Under the pieces are notes generated by a model, which had not been told where the DNA came from, searched no databases, and was given only the letters and a program-made list of their open reading frames with translations. DNA of 64,000 nucleotides from Candidatus Pedobacter colombiensis (lineage in GTDB: Bacteria > Bacteroidota > Bacteroidia > Sphingobacteriales > Sphingobacteriaceae), in NCBI GenBank assembly GCA_029202485.1, contig CP119313.1:3596001-3660000 (forward strand). Reading direction: 5' to 3'. Positions 27,501-37,600 of this stretch are shown here, piece by piece; position 1 is the first letter of the stretch; each line of letters opens with the position of its first letter. A program made the position numbers and the translations under genes.

Positions 27501-30500
27501 GTAGCAACCTGATCTGCACCAAGGTTTTGGGTAATCCAGCATCTTGCTGCTCCCGAAATATTGGTACTTACAGAATTATACGTTACCGTTTTTGTAACAG
27601 GCGCACCATTCAATCCTGCGATGTGTGATACAGTAAATGTTGGCAAACAAACTTTAAAGCTGGTCACTGTAGGACTGTATGCAGTCCCCATTGAATTTGT
27701 AGCATAAGCACGAACATAATAAGTCGGTCCTTCCATCAAACCTTCTATGGTATCGTTAAAGATTCCCGGTCCTGCCCCTTTTGGCATCAAAGTTCCATTA
27801 TCAAGAGATGGATCTCCTGTTGTATTCCAAACCAGTCCTCTGATGGTCACTTCTGCTCCGCCATCTGAAGTAATTTCTGCAGTACCTTTTGCAGAAACCA
27901 AGGTCATGTCAGACATCGTTACTACAGATACAACCGGAAGCTCCGCCAGTGTGGTTAATTCTTCTTGTTGACCATAAGCTGTACCTATACTATTTGTTGC
28001 ATAAGCTCTATAATAGTATTTGGTAGACTTGGTTAAAGGGGCAATTTTGCTAATGTAATTGCCTGTACCTGTACCATTGCTGGTTTTAGTGATTAGGGTG
28101 ATTTCAGGGTTTTCTTTCGTGTCCCAAACTATACCTTTTACGGTAATGGCCGCTCCACCATCATTAATAATCTCACCGCCACTATTTGCCGAAACACTTA
28201 AAATATCGGTAGCTACAACTGTTTTAAGAGCCGGAATATCAATAGTTTTAAAAATTTCCTGATTACCATAGCTAGTTCCCATCGCATTTGTAGCATACGC
28301 CCTTACGTAATACGTTGTACCTTTTGTTAAACCGGTCATGCTACTTGCAAACGCAGCTATTCCTGTTCCTTGTTCAGTTTTTGTAATCAGGTCTATTGTC
28401 GGATTTTCTGCTGTACTCCAACAAATTCCTTTCATGGTAATTAGAATACCACCATCACTAATGCCTGAACCACCTGAATTGGCTGTACTTTGGGTAATCG
28501 CGGTTACTTTTGTAGTCGTAATCTTAGGGAGATCCGGCGTACTGAAAGTAACTGATTTCAGACTATACCCTGTTCCGATAGCGTTTGTTCCATAGGCCCA
28601 AACAAAATATTTAGTAGCCGGCAGTAAATCCGGAATTGTTGCCGATACTACAGTACCGGTACTGCCAACAGAAACATGATTGGCCGGTGCAACAGGAATA
28701 GTGTCAACAGTATTCCATGCCAATCCCATATCTGTGACAGCAGATCCTCCATCAAATACCAGGTTGGCTTTTCCATCAGCAGTGTTCAATTTTGCATTGG
28801 CAATCGTCACATTGCTCATCGAAGGTACAACAGCAGAAGAACTGAAACTCACCTCATTTCCGTAGGCTGTCCCGATGCTATTGGTAGCAAAAGCACGAAC
28901 ATAATAAGTTGTACCCGGAATTAATCCGGCAAAGACATTCTCAAATGTGCCAACACCTGCCGTACCATTAACGATTTTGGTAGGCATGGCAATTGTTGGT
29001 GCAGGATTGGTACTCCACACCACTCCCCTGGTTACTACCGGCATTCCACCATCATCAATAACTTCACCTCCTCCTTTAGCAGAGTACCCCTCTATTTCGG
29101 TAACTGCAGAAGTCGTTAATGATGGAAGTGTAACCACATTGGTTTTAAACATCGTTTCACTACCATAGTTAACCCCTACACCATTGGTTGCATAAGCACG
29201 CACATAATAGGTGGTGTTAGGCAATAAACCGGTCATGTTGGCCGTGAAGCTGCCTATCCCTTGTGTAACATTATCTACCGTTTTTGTTCCCAAAGAGATT
29301 GTGGGATTGCTGTAAGTACTCCATACAATTCCACGGTTGATGATTGGTGTACGTCCATCGTCAGTAATTTCACCACCACTGGTTGCAGTTGTTGCTCTGA
29401 TCTTAGTTACAGGATCTGTTGCCGTTAATGTTGGAAGTGCAAGGGTAATAAATGATTCTTCAAGACCATAAGCAACACCTATTCCGTTGATTGCATAAGC
29501 CCGCACATAGTAAAGCGTATTTGGCAATAAACCGGTCATGTGACTGGTAAATTTACCGTCTCCTAAATCAACATCACTTGTTTTAGTAGACAAGTTGATT
29601 GTAGGATTTTGTTGCGTACTCCAGCAAATTCCTCTTTTGGTTACCTCAGCACCACCGTCAGTCGTGATTTCTCCGCCGCTGGTAGCTGTAGTTCCTTTTA
29701 TCTCAGTTACTTTGTTCGTAACCAGGATTGGTGAAGTAGCAAATATTGCTATTGTTAATTGATTTCCATAGGCAGTACCCGCGCTATTCACTGCATAAGC
29801 ACGGAAATAGTAGGTCCTGCTTTTTACCAGATCATAAAGTTCACTGATAAACGTTCCAAGTCCCTGCCCGTCTGATGTTCTTACTACAGCATCAACTACC
29901 GGGTTAAAGTTTGGTTTACTACTGAACACAATACCACGTTCTGTAATTGCAGCTCCACCATCATTGCTAATGGTACCACCAGTACTAGCTGTAGTATTGG
30001 AAGTAATTACCGCATCGCTGGTAGTTAAAGTAGCAACAATTGGTGCCGTGGTAAAGCTGATCTCATTTCCATAAGAAGTACCTATAGCATTTGTTGCGTA
30101 AGCCCTTACATAATATTTTGTTACTGGTTTTAATCCAATCAGCTTACTGGTAAACACTCCTGATCCCGGGTCACTGGTTTTTGTTGCCAGTCCCACAGTC
30201 GGATTAGGGTTGGTACTCCAACATACTCCTTGTGTAAATACATCTGCTGAGCCATTACTGCTGATCACCCCACCACTCATCGCCGTAATTCCAGTATTGG
30301 CTGTGATATTGATGGTGGTTAAAGTAGGCGTAGTTTGGGTAATAAAACTAAGTTCTTCCCCATAAGCTGTTCCTACGCGATTGCTGGCATAAGCCCGCAC
30401 ATAGTAAGTAGTACCCGTAGTCAATCCTGTCATTTGACTGGCAAAAACGCCCTTTCCTACACCTGTCTGCGTAGTCATTTTTGTTGAAGTGGCAGTCAAA

Positions 30501-33500
30501 CTAAAATTAGGTACCGGACTCCAGTAAATACCACGTGTTTCGGCAGTTACACCACCTTCATCTTCAATATTACCCCCACTATAAGCAGTGATTCCTGTAA
30601 TTCTATTTGGAACAACTGTAGTCAATACCGGTAATGTTGGCGAATAAGTTGTAATGCCCACCTGTTGACCAAATGAAGTACCAGCAATCGTTACCGCATA
30701 TGCCCTTACATAATATCTCGTATCCGGAATTAAATCTTTTAGCGTCGTGCTGAAGCTACCAACGCCACCGCCATTATATGTTTTATCTATTGTAGAAGAG
30801 TTAGGATCAAAGTTATCCACTGTACTCCAGACCACACCTCTTGCAGTTACCGGAGAACCGCCGGAGTCTGTTACTGTACCCCCCATAACTGCCGTTGTAT
30901 TGGTGACCAGACCCGGTGAGTTGGTTACAATAATGGCCAGATTCGGTGTTATAAAACTCAGCTCTTCGCCATAGGAAGTACCGGCAATACTTACTGCATA
31001 GGCACGAACATAATAAGTTGTACCAGGCGTTAAACCTTTCATCTGACTATAAAAAATTCCCTTTTCATAACCCGTTTCCGCAGTTTTATCTTTTGTAATT
31101 GTTGCCGGATCAAAACCTTGATTGGTACTCCATACCAGTCCTCTTGTGCTGACCAATGCACCACCATTGCTGGTAATATCACCGCCACTATTTGCTGTAG
31201 TAGCGGTGATGTCTGTTACTTTAAGGGTAGTGATAGCAGATGGCACTGGCGGAGCTGTAGTAAAGCTTTCCTGTTGCCCGTAAGCTGTACCTGCAAAATT
31301 TGTTGCGAAAGCCCTTACATAATAGGTGGTAGAGCCCAGCAGGTCTGTTATTTTTGAGGTAAAATTACCACTACCTGATCCTGAAACGACATATTTATCT
31401 GTTAAGGAAGGGTTTTCTCTAGTGCTCCAGCAAACACCATTGCTCCGGATATATGATCCCCCATTACTGATGATACTTCCTCCACTTGTTACCGAAGTAC
31501 TTGTAATTGAAGATGGAATTGGTACAAGCGTAGTCAATACAGCCAGACTAGCCGTTTTAAAAACGATTTCCTTGCCATATACCAGACCTACGGAATTTTC
31601 GACATAGGCACGAACATAATAAGTCGTACCCGGAGTTAAACCAGCTACGACACTTGTAAAATTACCTTGTCCATATTGAACTGTTTTATTAAGTGTTGCC
31701 TGGTTTGGTGTAAACCCTGAAACTGTATCCCAAATTATACCGGATTTGGACAATAAGGCTCCACCATTAGTAATTAATAATCCTCCACTAACAGCACTTT
31801 CTCCGGTAACTTCTGTAGCCTCGGCCGTTTGTACTTCAGGAAGTACCGGTGGACCGGTAGTAAAGCTATGTTCATTCCCATAAGCTGTACCGGCATTGTT
31901 GGTTGCATAGGCACGCACATAATAGGTTGTATTTCCCAATAACCCGGTAATGTTATGGATAAAACTACCAATCCCTGTTCCACCGCGTGTTTTTGTAGGC
32001 AAGTCTGTAGTTGGGTTTGGAGCCGTACTCCATATAATTCCACTACTTGTCACCTTATCGCCGCCATCACTAAAAATATCACCCCCACTCACTGCAGCGA
32101 AACCTGATATGCTGCTAACAGGTGTGGTCATCAAAGAAGGAATGGTATAAGTTTTAAAAGTTACTTCGTTTCCAAATTCTACTCCTGTACTGTTTACGGC
32201 ATAAGCCCTCACATAGTAAGTTTTGTTTGGCGACAGCCCTGTAATTGGGCTGTTAAACCTACCTGTTCCCCCGGTTACTTGTGATTTATTCGGGGTTGAA
32301 AGACCTGGGATAAAGTTAGGTGTAAGGCTCCACACTACCCCTCTTGAAGTAATATTGGCTCCGCCATTACTGGTTACATCACCACCTCCGGTAGTAGCTG
32401 TTCCTGCTGTACCGGCTACTTCTGCAGTTATAATGCTGGGTTTTATGGGGGCCGCCATGGTCACTTCCAGAACTTCGCCATAATTTGTACCTACATAATT
32501 GGTTGCATAAGCACAGATGTAATAGGTAGTGCTTCCCATTAGGTTCTTAAGTAGCGAAGTAAAACTTTGTCCACTACTTCCGTCAGTCGTATGCTGACCA
32601 TCAATGCTGGGGTTATTTTCGGTATCCCAACATAGCCCCTGACTCACGATAGGCATACGCCCATTGTCAATGATATCGCCACCACTCTTAAATGATACGC
32701 TGTTAATGTCTGTCGCAGGCTTAGTAATTAAATCAGGTATCTGTGGTGTTTTAAAAGTCATTTCATCCCCATAAGCGGTTCCCATGCTATTGATGGCATA
32801 GGCACGGACATAATAGGTCGTTCCAGGAATTAGAGAAGTGAGATAGCTATAAAAAGTACCGGTACCACTTCCGCTAACATTTAGTTCTGTCCTGGTGGTT
32901 AAATCCGTTGTTGGATTTGGATCAGTACTCCAGCAAATCCCGCGTTTGGTGATCAATGAAACTCCATTACTGGTAATGTCTCCACCACTTAAGGCAATAG
33001 TACCATTATAACCTGAAAACCACCCGTCGCGGTGACTGGCGGCATCATAATTATAAGGTTTTATAGTAGTTAATGTTGGTAAGGAAGTAGTAATAAAACT
33101 GGATTCACTACTATAGCTGGTACCAATGATATTTTTAGCATAAGCCCTTACATAATAAAGTGTGCCGGGTTTAAGATCAGTAATATTGCAGACATAGGTT
33201 CCAATATCTGTAGCATTAACCTGGGTTGATGGGCCATATACAATGTTTACCCTGTCTGTACTCCAGCTCATTCCACGTTCGGTAACCACTTCACCACCAT
33301 TGTTGATGATGGTCACTTCGCTCACTGCCGAAACATCCGTAATGTCGACAATTCTGATGTTGGGTGAGCTTAACACCGGGGCTGTAGCACTCGGCGTTGT
33401 AAATATGATCAGATTACCATAGGCTTTACCCATCACATTTACGGCATAGGCTCGCACATAATAGGTTGTGTTTCTTAAAAGATCTGTCAACTTACTTGGG

Positions 33501-34609
33501 AAAGTACCTACACCGGATCCGTCTGAAGTAGTAGTTGCTTTGGGATCATCTATTGGATCGCCAACTACACTCCAGGTAATTCCCCTGGCTGTAATTGGAG
33601 CACCACCATCGCTACTGATGTATCCCCCACTATTGGCGCTAACCGGAGTAAAATCAGATACCTCCAATGTGATGATCGTTGGTTTGGAGGCCAGGGCACT
33701 GGTGAACGTCAAATCTTCACCATAAACAATCCCTGAGCCATTGATTGCATAAGCACGAACATGATATATCGTATTTGCTTTTAGTCCCGATATGATGCCT
33801 GGAAAAAGACCAATATCGCTACCGAAAACCTGGTTCTCAGTTTTAGTACTTAATGTAATATCCGGGTTTGGAGAAGTACCCCAACATATTCCTTGTATAG
33901 TAATTGTAGAGCCACCATTACTTTTAATATCGGCACCACTTTGCGCTGAGGTATTGGTAATTTTACTCGGAGAAATAGTTGAAATGACAGGTAGACAACT
34001 GATGTCTTTCCATACTATACCATCATAGTAACGGATAACTTTAGACACCGAATTGATATATATCGCCCCGACAGATAAACCCAATGGTATTGGATTACTG
34101 CTAAGTACCGGAAGTCTGGAAATTTGAAGCCCTCTATTTGTGGAGAAATCACTATTTGTCGTGAAATTACCTTTCCCATTTAGTTTGGCCACCGATGTCC
34201 ATTCGTTACCATTGTATACCATCATGGTATTTTCTGTCTTCGAAAAATAAATACCGCCCGATAGTATAGGGCCTACAGGTTTATCATTTAAGGAAGAGAG
34301 GTAGGGAATTCCTGTTTTTACTTCTAAATAATCTTTAACAGTTTGGGTATTGACATTGCTACTGCACAAAGTCTCCCAACTGGCACCACCATAAATCATT
34401 GGTTGCTGATCGGTGGTATTATAAATTAGCATCCCCTGGGCAGGTGATAAAACAGTTGTAGGGTCTACTGACGGAAGATGTGGAATACCGCCAATGACCC
34501 TAAAAAAATCTTGTCCCGAAGCCGTACAAATTCCGGTAAAGAATAAGAGAAAAAAAAGTCTTAAAATAGGAAATTGTAGCTTCAAAATTGTGCTTGCCCC
34601 TTTTATCAA
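21593..34609 (-). CDS. Giant 4338-aa surface protein: 27 Fn3-like repeats and 7 FISUMP domains
   Basis: One open frame of 13 kb. The signal peptide region ends ICTASGQ. A short head carries three copies of a 'G-x-x-Y...Y-x-G-x-x-W' module (GMLIYNTTDQQ, GGIYFSKTEN, GAIYINSVSK). About 20 Fn3-like repeats of roughly 95 aa follow, each with an SGG...TSNGG...RG..WST core and TTYYVRAYATN near the end. The last 2000 residues are seven composite units of one Fn3-like repeat plus one FISUMP domain (CWITQNLG, GWYWQFN, GWRMPTSTEW, final RCLRD). The chain ends inside the last FISUMP domain, without a T9SS CTD. Likely a long cell-surface stalk with repeated binding heads. It starts 3 nt after the 1135-aa gene. 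Confidence 0.9.
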   Translation of the reverse strand: MIKGASTILKLQFPILRLFFLLFFTGICTASGQDFFRVIGGIPHLPSVDPTTVLSPAQGMLIYNTTDQQPMIYGGASWETLCSSNVNTQTVKDYLEVKTGIPYLSSLNDKPVGPILSGGIYFSKTENTMMVYNGNEWTSVAKLNGKGNFTTNSDFSTNRGLQISRLPVLSSNPIPLGLSVGAIYINSVSKVIRYYDGIVWKDISCLPVISTISPSKITNTSAQSGADIKSNGGSTITIQGICWGTSPNPDITLSTKTENQVFGSDIGLFPGIISGLKANTIYHVRAYAINGSGIVYGEDLTFTSALASKPTIITLEVSDFTPVSANSGGYISSDGGAPITARGITWSVVGDPIDDPKATTTSDGSGVGTFPSKLTDLLRNTTYYVRAYAVNVMGKAYGNLIIFTTPSATAPVLSSPNIRIVDITDVSAVSEVTIINNGGEVVTERGMSWSTDRVNIVYGPSTQVNATDIGTYVCNITDLKPGTLYYVRAYAKNIIGTSYSSESSFITTSLPTLTTIKPYNYDAASHRDGWFSGYNGTIALSGGDITSNGVSLITKRGICWSTDPNPTTDLTTRTELNVSGSGTGTFYSYLTSLIPGTTYYVRAYAINSMGTAYGDEMTFKTPQIPDLITKPATDINSVSFKSGGDIIDNGRMPIVSQGLCWDTENNPSIDGQHTTDGSSGQSFTSLLKNLMGSTTYYICAYATNYVGTNYGEVLEVTMAAPIKPSIITAEVAGTAGTATTGGGDVTSNGGANITSRGVVWSLTPNFIPGLSTPNKSQVTGGTGRFNSPITGLSPNKTYYVRAYAVNSTGVEFGNEVTFKTYTIPSLMTTPVSSISGFAAVSGGDIFSDGGDKVTSSGIIWSTAPNPTTDLPTKTRGGTGIGSFIHNITGLLGNTTYYVRAYATNNAGTAYGNEHSFTTGPPVLPEVQTAEATEVTGESAVSGGLLITNGGALLSKSGIIWDTVSGFTPNQATLNKTVQYGQGNFTSVVAGLTPGTTYYVRAYVENSVGLVYGKEIVFKTASLAVLTTLVPIPSSITSTSVTSGGSIISNGGSYIRSNGVCWSTRENPSLTDKYVVSGSGSGNFTSKITDLLGSTTYYVRAFATNFAGTAYGQQESFTTAPPVPSAITTLKVTDITATTANSGGDITSNGGALVSTRGLVWSTNQGFDPATITKDKTAETGYEKGIFYSQMKGLTPGTTYYVRAYAVSIAGTSYGEELSFITPNLAIIVTNSPGLVTNTTAVMGGTVTDSGGSPVTARGVVWSTVDNFDPNSSTIDKTYNGGGVGSFSTTLKDLIPDTRYYVRAYAVTIAGTSFGQQVGITTYSPTLPVLTTVVPNRITGITAYSGGNIEDEGGVTAETRGIYWSPVPNFSLTATSTKMTTQTGVGKGVFASQMTGLTTGTTYYVRAYASNRVGTAYGEELSFITQTTPTLTTINITANTGITAMSGGVISSNGSADVFTQGVCWSTNPNPTVGLATKTSDPGSGVFTSKLIGLKPVTKYYVRAYATNAIGTSYGNEISFTTAPIVATLTTSDAVITSNTTASTGGTISNDGGAAITERGIVFSSKPNFNPVVDAVVRTSDGQGLGTFISELYDLVKSRTYYFRAYAVNSAGTAYGNQLTIAIFATSPILVTNKVTEIKGTTATSGGEITTDGGAEVTKRGICWSTQQNPTINLSTKTSDVDLGDGKFTSHMTGLLPNTLYYVRAYAINGIGVAYGLEESFITLALPTLTATDPVTKIRATTATSGGEITDDGRTPIINRGIVWSTYSNPTISLGTKTVDNVTQGIGSFTANMTGLLPNTTYYVRAYATNGVGVNYGSETMFKTNVVTLPSLTTSAVTEIEGYSAKGGGEVIDDGGMPVVTRGVVWSTNPAPTIAMPTKIVNGTAGVGTFENVFAGLIPGTTYYVRAFATNSIGTAYGNEVSFSSSAVVPSMSNVTIANAKLNTADGKANLVFDGGSAVTDMGLAWNTVDTIPVAPANHVSVGSTGTVVSATIPDLLPATKYFVWAYGTNAIGTGYSLKSVTFSTPDLPKITTTKVTAITQSTANSGGSGISDGGILITMKGICWSTAENPTIDLITKTEQGTGIAAFASSMTGLTKGTTYYVRAYATNAMGTSYGNQEIFKTIDIPALKTVVATDILSVSANSGGEIINDGGAAITVKGIVWDTKENPEITLITKTSNGTGTGNYISKIAPLTKSTKYYYRAYATNSIGTAYGQQEELTTLAELPVVSVVTMSDMTLVSAKGTAEITSDGGAEVTIRGLVWNTTGDPSLDNGTLMPKGAGPGIFNDTIEGLMEGPTYYVRAYATNSMGTAYSPTVTSFKVCLPTFTVSHIAGLNGAPVTKTVTYNSVSTNISGAARCWITQNLGADQVATSATDATEASSGWYWQFNKLQGYKMEGTTRTPGTTWNTSISENSNWTPANDPCVQLLGGGWRMPTTTEWTNAKAAPQSWLNIKDAYNSVLKLHTAGFFSYTSEFVRRGTEGYFWSSTQASSGNGGTLYFTNTGGAMTSFEKAYAWSVRCLRDEIIKTTPSVSDVVVPAVTMKDTSAEGIAMVTPDGGAPVTAKGLVWNTTGNPTLADNVIPSGSGIGAIAGTLTGLEEGPTYYVKAYATNSEGTSYSVAATSFKICKSFTVIHKAGLNGAPVTKTVTYGSINTMFSGAAKCWITQNLGADKQATAINDNSEAAGGWYWQYNRIQGFKHDGVTRTPNDAWTPWITSISENLNWLPANDPCTQLLGGGWRIPTTTEWNKAAAAPQSWTTSALAFASDLKLHAAGYLSGGNLTSRGTYNGYWTSDQYNSSNGGLMYNGTGVSYTDKANAFPLRCLRDAVVKSVPSVSNVSVPVSGMTVGTAEGSATITYDGGAAVTTRGLVWNTTGDPTTDDHMISLGSGTGDLTGVMTGLVEGPTYYVRAFATSSQGTGYSPKVTSFKICNPFTVIHEAGLNGAPVTKTVTYKAVSSSVSGAPRCWITQNLGSDKQATAVTDATEAASGWYWQFNKSKGFKHDGTVRTPNDAWTPWITSISESINWLPANDPCVLLLGGGWRMPTSTEWTAVAAPPQFWKSPTNAYDSELKLHSAGYLSTAGALTNRGTYHGYWASTSYNSSNGMFMYNGSGATYVDKANAFPIRCLRDSIVKNMPSVSNVTVLVADMTVSTAKGTAMVTNDGGTKVMAKGLVWNRTGTPTLSDQVVNTGDGTGTISGILEQLVEGPTYYVRAFATNSQGTAYSTLVTSFKICNPFTVIHKAGLNGAPVNKTVTYKTVNTSVSGAARCWITQNLGSDQQATAVSDATEAASGWYWQFNRSQGFKHDGTVRTPNDAWTSWITSISESVNWDAANDPCTQLLGAGWRIPTSTEWAAVAAPPQFWKNPTNAFDSELKLHSAGYLSTAGALTNRGTYHGYWASTSYNSSNGMFMYNGSGATYVDKANAFPIRCLRDSIVKKMPSVSNVTVPVAEMTANSADGSATITNDGGADVTARGLVWNTTGMPTLDDQVIYIGKGTGDIKGTLSNLIEGPTYYVRAFATNSQGTAYSTLVTSFKICNPFTVIHKAGLNGAPVDKMVTYKTVSSNVSGAARCWITQNLGSDQQAISVSDATEAASGWYWQFNRSQGFKHDGTIRTPNDAWTSWITSISENLSWDAANDPCTLLLGGGWRMPTSTEWTKAAAPPQYWTSPTSAYASELKMHSAGYISAAGAVYQRGQNSSYWSSTSYNSTNGWYLYNGGTVSYIDKAAALPLRCLRDVIVKRVPSVSNVTTPVAEMTANSAEGSAMITNDGGADVTARGLVWNTTGTPTLDDQVVQIGKGTGDIKGTLKNLIEGPTYYVRAFATNSEGTAYSTLVTSFKICNPFTIIHKAGLNGAPVDKTVTYKTVTSNVSGAARCWITQNLGADQEASAVDDGTEAASGWYWQFNRSQGYKYDGTVRTPNPAWTSWITSISENISWGGANDPCTLLLGGGWRMPTSAEWTKAAAPPQYWRNSAHAYASELKIHSAGYISAAGTIYQRGQNSSYWSSTSYNSTNGWYLYNGGTVSYIDKAAALPLRCLRDEIEKTIPSVSNMILPTDKMTATTVEATATVALNGNSLVTARGFVWNTSGSPTLSDQKLSLGMGTGIITGVLTGLMEGPSYYVRAYATNSEGTAYSPVESTFKICRPLTVSHTQGVNGAPVSKVVTYGTISSAISGAAKCWITQNLGASQQAESVNDASEASCGWYFQFNRSQGYKYDAGLRTPDQALKPYVGSISESISWSEVNDPCALLLGAGWRIPTSAEWTKAVAPPQYWTSPANAYASELKIHTAGYLSAAGAIYQRGQNSSYWTSIHYNSTNGWYLYNGGTISYIDKAAALPIRCLKD
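21600..27660 (-). repeat. Seven tandem Fn3-FISUMP coding units, 909-bp period
   Basis: Using the conserved DNA that encodes the end of each FISUMP domain (RCLRD), equivalent positions fall at 21600, 22509, 23418, 24327, 25236, 26145 and 27051. Five successive intervals are exactly 909 bp and the last is 906 bp. Sections are nearly identical at the DNA level: about 134 nt from 24327 equal those from 25236, and 22509 onward matches 23418 onward with very few changes. This points to recent duplication or gene conversion. Confidence 0.9.
27660..34030 (-). repeat. Array of about 20 diverged Fn3-like coding repeats
   Basis: The region encodes successive repeats of about 95 aa with the shared ending TTYYVRAYATN-x-x-GTAYG. 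Twenty such endings can be counted before the first FISUMP-linked one. These copies differ more from each other than the 909-bp units do, so they are older or under relaxed homogenisation. Confidence 0.8.
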
Positions 34610-34612
34610 TAG

Positions 34613-37600
34613 TTACTGCATTTTTTTGAGGATACTATTAATCTGTTCCTGCTGCTTATCCATACGGATTTTTAATGCATCAATTTCTTTTTGTTGCTCT
34701 TTTACCGCCTGGATCAACATACCTGTAAGTTGGGTATAGTCTACTTTTAAAAAGCCATCTTTACCTTTGGTGACCATTTCCGGATATACCTTTTGAAGTT
34801 CTTGAGCAATCACTCCTATTTTTACACCTGTTGCGTATTTAGTTTGATCTTTATATTCGAAGCTTACTCCCCTGATCTGGTTTATTTTTTGCAGAACGGT
34901 AGTTAAGGTTTCGATATGCGTTTTCAGATTTCTATCTGATGGCGTATACAAGTTTCCGTTGATGGTTAGGTCTTGTCCGAAGCTTGCATTTCCCTGAGTA
35001 TCGAAAGTTAAGCCCTGACCATTCGCGCCATTATTGCTGATCGAGAATACAGAAAGTTTAATATTTTCTGCGGCTGTATGGTTACCCAAATTATCTTTAC
35101 CCGCAGCTGCTGCCGCAGTGACGCCTGCATCTACATATTTTTTAGTCGCCGCATCTTGATCTGCGGTTGGCTCGGCCAGATTTACAATTTTAAAATTGTT
35201 TATTCCATCCCCCAAAGCAACATCTGCTTTTGCGTTATCAAAGCCACTTAATGGAACTTTGTTTTTAGCTGTAGATTCTGCGATTCCTTGAGCGTTACCA
35301 ACATAAAGTTCACCGGTAGCCAATTTATTGTCCATCACTACCCATTCAGTGCCATTGTACACATACAAGTGGTTGTCTGCTGTATTGTAATAGGTGTCAC
35401 CTGGTTTTGCTGTTGCCGTATCAGGTGCTGTTGGCCCCGTAGGCATCTTCACTGTTTTAGCATCTACATATTTTTTAGTAGCTGCATCTTGATCTGCTGT
35501 TGGCTCAGCAAGGTTGATCAGCTTGAAATTACCCATTGCTACATCACCTTGGGCGGAACCAAAACCACTTAAAGGAACAACATTTTTAGGTGTAGAAACT
35601 GCAATACCTGCAGGACTTCCAACAAATAGGTGCCCATCAGAAAGCTTATTATCAACAGGTACCCAGCTGGTACCATTGTAAACATACAAACGGTTGTCAG
35701 TAGTATTGTAAAAAATATCACCCGGTTTTGCAGTTGCCGTATCGGGTGCTGTTGGACCGGTTGGTGTTTTTGAAGATTTTGAATCTACATATTTTTTCGT
35801 TGCAGCATCCTGATCAGAAGCAGGATCAGCAAGACTGGTGATTTTAAAATTAGTTGTTCCGTCGCCCAACACAACATCTGCTGTTGCAGCGCCGAAATCA
35901 CTTAGCGGCACGGCACTTTTAAGTACACCTGTTGCTTTATTTAAAGCGTCTCCGACAAAAATATGATCTGTCGATAATGTCAATACTCCAGGTGTTGATA
36001 GCTTACTGTCCACATAATTCTTAGTGGCTGCATCCTGATCAAAAATCGGATCTTTCAGGAAACTAATATTGAATTGGTTTACCGCATCACCCATGTTCAC
36101 ATTCTCTGTAGCTTTACCAAAACCGCTCAACGGCACCTGAATTTTCGGCGTAGCTGTTGCTTTTCCTGCGCTGTTACCAACAAACAGGTTTCCGGCAGGC
36201 AACGCAAGTATGGATGAAGGCGTACTAAAAAGACCATCCACATACTTTTTATTTGCAGCATCTGTTTCTACCAATGGCTCGCCTATGTTTGTCAATAAAA
36301 AACCTGCCAGCGAAATGTCAGCAGTAGGATCTTTGAATCCAGTCAATGAGATGGTATTTTTTGCGATACCCGTAGCTTTTCCAGTTGCATCACCAATCAT
36401 AAAAAGGTCTTTAGCCAGATTAATGGTAGAGGGATCAAAGGTTTTGGTATCAATATAATTTTTGGTCGCAGCATCCTGGGCATCTACCGGATTTGCAAGT
36501 CCAGTGATCTTAAAACCTCCTACAGCAATATCCGCGGTAGGCGCAGCAAAACCGGTTATTGAAATTGTATTTTTCGCCGTAGCAACAGCTTTTCCTCCAA
36601 CATCACCTACCAGAAAATTTCCTGTCGGCAATAGAATATTCGCAGCGTTAACTTGCCTGCCATCAACATAAGCCTTCGTTGCAGCGTCCTGTGCTAAAGT
36701 AGGGTCAGCCATGTTCGTAATCTTGAAGTTGGTTGCTAGTGTTCCGCCCCCCATTGATACATTAGCTCCAGCTTTATCGAAGCCACTAATAGGAATAAGA
36801 CTTTTCAATACCCCTATCGCTTTGTTAGAACTGTTACCAACCAAAAAGTTATTGTTGGTTAAAACCATAGAACCAGGGGCAGACACCAATGCATCTACGT
36901 AACCTTTTGTCGCCGCATCAGAGTTGGCAGAGGGGTTGGCAAGATTAATGATCTTAAAATTTGTAACCTCATCTCCCATCGATACATTATCCAGAGGAAT
37001 ACCAAAGCCACTCAAAGGAATGTTTGTCTTATCCAGTTTCCCATCAGTAATTGCTAACGGCTGGATCGTGAGTTTACCGGTATTGGTAATGGTTGCATCT
37101 CCTGTTAAAGCGACAGACACAGGTGTATTGGAAGCATTACCAACGAAAATCTGACCGTTACGCAACAGATTATTTATCGCCATCCAAACTGTACCATTAT
37201 ATACATACAATTTGTGGTCTGATATGTTATAGAACAGGTCGCCCTCTTTAACACTTACCTTAGTAGGATCAGGATTAATATTGGCGCTTGGAGTGGATCC
37301 ATTGGTCGAAAGTTCTAACCATAAAGCACCATTATATATATAAGTTTTATTGTCGTCCTTATTAAGGAACATCTCTCCGCTCTTTGAAGGATTCGGGAAT
37401 TCAGCAGTTGTACCACTGGCTATTACTCCTCCACCAACTGGAACCCATCCATCGGCTGTGTAAGCGTATAATTTTTTTTCTGTAACATTGTAGAACAAAT
37501 CGCCGGTTTTTGGAGTAGCAGGAATATCAGCTTCTGTACCGGATTTGAAACCACGGATATCTTTATCGATACTATTAATCGTAGAATTTAGTATTGATAC

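Noticed and set aside
21600..34030. Non-coding tandem repeat or CRISPR array in the giant gene
   Set aside because: The whole stretch is one open frame with conserved Fn3-like and FISUMP protein repeats.
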